The notes beneath the pieces are model-generated. The model was given only the letters and a program-made list of their open reading frames with translations, searched no databases and was not told the DNA's origin. A stretch of 6,969 bases of DNA from JAWLCA01 sp050485905 (GTDB lineage Bacteria; Pseudomonadota; Alphaproteobacteria; Rhodobacterales; Rhodobacteraceae), in the NCBI GenBank assembly GCA_050485905.1, contig JBJHCH010000149.1, forward strand, positions 1 through 6,969, in the 5' to 3' direction. Below are positions 4,722-6,969 of the stretch, one piece after another. Position 1 is the stretch's first letter, and every line of letters begins with the position of its first letter. Position numbers and translations under genes: made by a program.

Positions 4722-5693
4722 ATGGGAAAATGGCTGCTCGTGCCGGTCGCAATCATCGCCGTCACGGTCGCGGCTTTAGCTCTGTCGCCCTGGCCGGGTG
4801 TGCAAATCATCAGGCTGATCTTTGACGATGGAGCTGCGGCTGCGTCACAGAAGCTTGCGCCCCGCGTCCCGCCGGACATAGCCACGACGACCCTCCAGTA
4901 CGACCCCGACGACAGCGATGCCTTTCTCGACATCCTGCGCGGTCCGGACGCGTCCGACAGCCTTCCGATCATCGTCTGGGTGCATGGCGGCGGGTTCGTG
5001 TCGGGGCGACGCGGAGATGTCGCCAACTACCTGAAGATACTCGCCGGCGAGGGGTTCGTCGTCGTCAATGTCGACTACACGATCGCGCCGGATGCGCTCT
5101 ATCCGACGCCCGTGCGGCAACTTGACGCCGCATTGGCCTATCTGCACCGCGAAAGCGGCCCGCTGCTGCTGGGAACGGGCGGCTTCGTCCTCGCCGGAGA
5201 CAGCGCGGGCGCGCAGATCGCCGCGCAGACCGCCGCATTGGCCACCAGCCCCGACTATGCGCGCCTGATGGGCATCGACGGGGCGGCCTGGCGAGACCGT
5301 CTGCAGGGGGCGATCCTGTTCTGCGGCGTCTACGATATCTCGGCCATGGGGCGCGGCGGCGGCCTGCTCGCATGGTTCGTCCATACGACCGGATGGGCCT
5401 ACAGCGGCACGCGGAACTGGCGCGAGTCGCCCGATTTCGCGACGATCAGCTTCACGCCCCACCTGACGGCCGGGTTTCCGCCTGCCTTTGTCAGCGCCGG
5501 CAATGCGGATCCGCTTGGCCCGCAATCCGTGGCCCTTGCGCAGGCGCTGGAGGAGGTGGGGGTCGCCGTCGAGACGCTCTTCTTCCCCGACGATCACGAT
5601 CCGCCGCTGGGGCACGAATACCAGTTCGACCTCGACACCGATGCCGGCCAGCTCGCTTTCGAGCGGCTAGTGGATTGGCTGCGGCGGCTCTGA
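4722..5693 (+). CDS. Alpha/beta hydrolase of the HSL (family IV) esterase type, N-terminally anchored or exported
   Basis: A probable carboxylesterase or lipase-like hydrolase of 323 residues; the natural substrate cannot be told. Signature features are in order: a hydrophobic N-terminal segment (about 4-21, WLLVPVAIIAVTVAALAL) that should be an uncleaved anchor or signal peptide; the oxyanion-hole motif HGGGF (88-92); DYTIAPDALYPTPVRQLDAAL (split: DYTIAPDALYP, then TPVRQLDAAL; about 118-137), typical of the Abhydrolase_3 group; the nucleophile elbow GDSAG with Ser161; GNADPL with probable acid Asp263; and GHEYQF with catalytic His298. All triad residues are present, so it should be active. 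The ATG has AGGGG six bases upstream (4711-4715). It is transcribed against its neighbours, between tuf and tRNA-Trp, and converges on tuf. Its codon composition looks like that of the surrounding genes. Confidence 0.92.
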   Translation: MGKWLLVPVAIIAVTVAALALSPWPGVQIIRLIFDDGAAAASQKLAPRVPPDIATTTLQYDPDDSDAFLDILRGPDASDSLPIIVWVHGGGFVSGRRGDVANYLKILAGEGFVVVNVDYTIAPDALYPTPVRQLDAALAYLHRESGPLLLGTGGFVLAGDSAGAQIAAQTAALATSPDYARLMGIDGAAWRDRLQGAILFCGVYDISAMGRGGGLLAWFVHTTGWAYSGTRNWRESPDFATISFTPHLTAGFPPAFVSAGNADPLGPQSVALAQALEEVGVAVETLFFPDDHDPPLGHEYQFDLDTDAGQLAFERLVDWLRRL

Positions 5694-5745
5694 GCCGCAT
5701 CCCGCTCGTGATCGACCATGATCCACGACCCAGGCACCGCAATGA

Positions 5746-5774
5746 AGAAGGCCGCCCGAATGGGGCGGCCTTCT
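5746..5774 (-). terminator. Rho-independent terminator after tuf, possibly bidirectional
   Basis: A 12-bp perfect stem (5746-5757 with 5763-5774; core GAAGGCCGCCC/GGGCGGCCTTC) with a five-base loop. On the minus strand the stem is followed by TTCATT, a modest T-rich tail continuing the T-rich end of the stem, so it suits termination of tuf. It lies between the convergent hydrolase and tuf stops and may also block hydrolase transcription, although the plus-strand side is not T-rich. Confidence 0.75.
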
Positions 5775-5791
5775 GCGATCGTCAGGGATTT

Positions 5792-5811
5792 GGCCGGGGC
5801 TTTCCCCGGCC
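5792..5811 (-). other. Second hairpin directly after tuf
   Basis: An 8-bp perfect stem, GGCCGGGG (5792-5799) and CCCCGGCC (5804-5811), with a four-base loop, starts nine bases after the tuf stop codon. It has no T-tract. It may stabilise the tuf mRNA 3' end or act in tandem with the terminator at 5746-5774. Confidence 0.5.
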
Positions 5812-5820
5812 CGCCTCCGA

Positions 5821-6969
<1,149 letters not shown>

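Overview
This window is GC-rich bacterial chromosome carrying the ribosomal-protein/RNA-polymerase cluster of an alphaproteobacterium, most likely a member of the Rhodobacterales (Rhodobacteraceae). The placement rests on recalled protein style: L10 ending in a doubled IGAPASNIAG segment, a 150-residue L11 with a basic linker insert, a one-helix 65-residue SecE, and tRNA-Trp directly ahead of secE. No database search was possible.

Almost everything is encoded on the minus strand. Read in the direction of transcription (high to low coordinates), the order is: tuf (5' end cut by the window edge), a terminator region, [an oppositely oriented alpha/beta-hydrolase gene], tRNA-Trp(CCA), secE, nusG, rplK (L11), rplA (L1), rplJ (L10), rplL (L7/L12), rpoB (only the first 208 codons). 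These genes form the classic translation/transcription block: EF-Tu brings aminoacyl-tRNA to the ribosome, L10 and L7/L12 form the stalk that recruits it, L11 and L1 complete the nearby ribosome domains, NusG couples RNA polymerase to the ribosome, SecE belongs to the translocon, and RpoB is the polymerase beta subunit.

The only accessory-looking gene is the plus-strand membrane-anchored or exported hydrolase of the HSL type (HGGG, GDSAG, Asp, His all visible) at 4722-5693. It lies between tuf and tRNA-Trp, which are often adjacent in relatives.

The spacers hold most of the unexplained structure. Ahead of secE is an array of five 11-bp units with a TGCA core, just upstream of a candidate promoter. 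Between secE and nusG is a promoter-like sequence followed at once by an intrinsic-terminator hairpin with a six-T tract, a possible attenuator. The 236-nt spacer before rplJ is packed with hairpins and is the expected place for an L10-type leader. The 248-nt rplL-rpoB spacer has two strong hairpins. No mobile element, CRISPR array or rRNA gene was seen.
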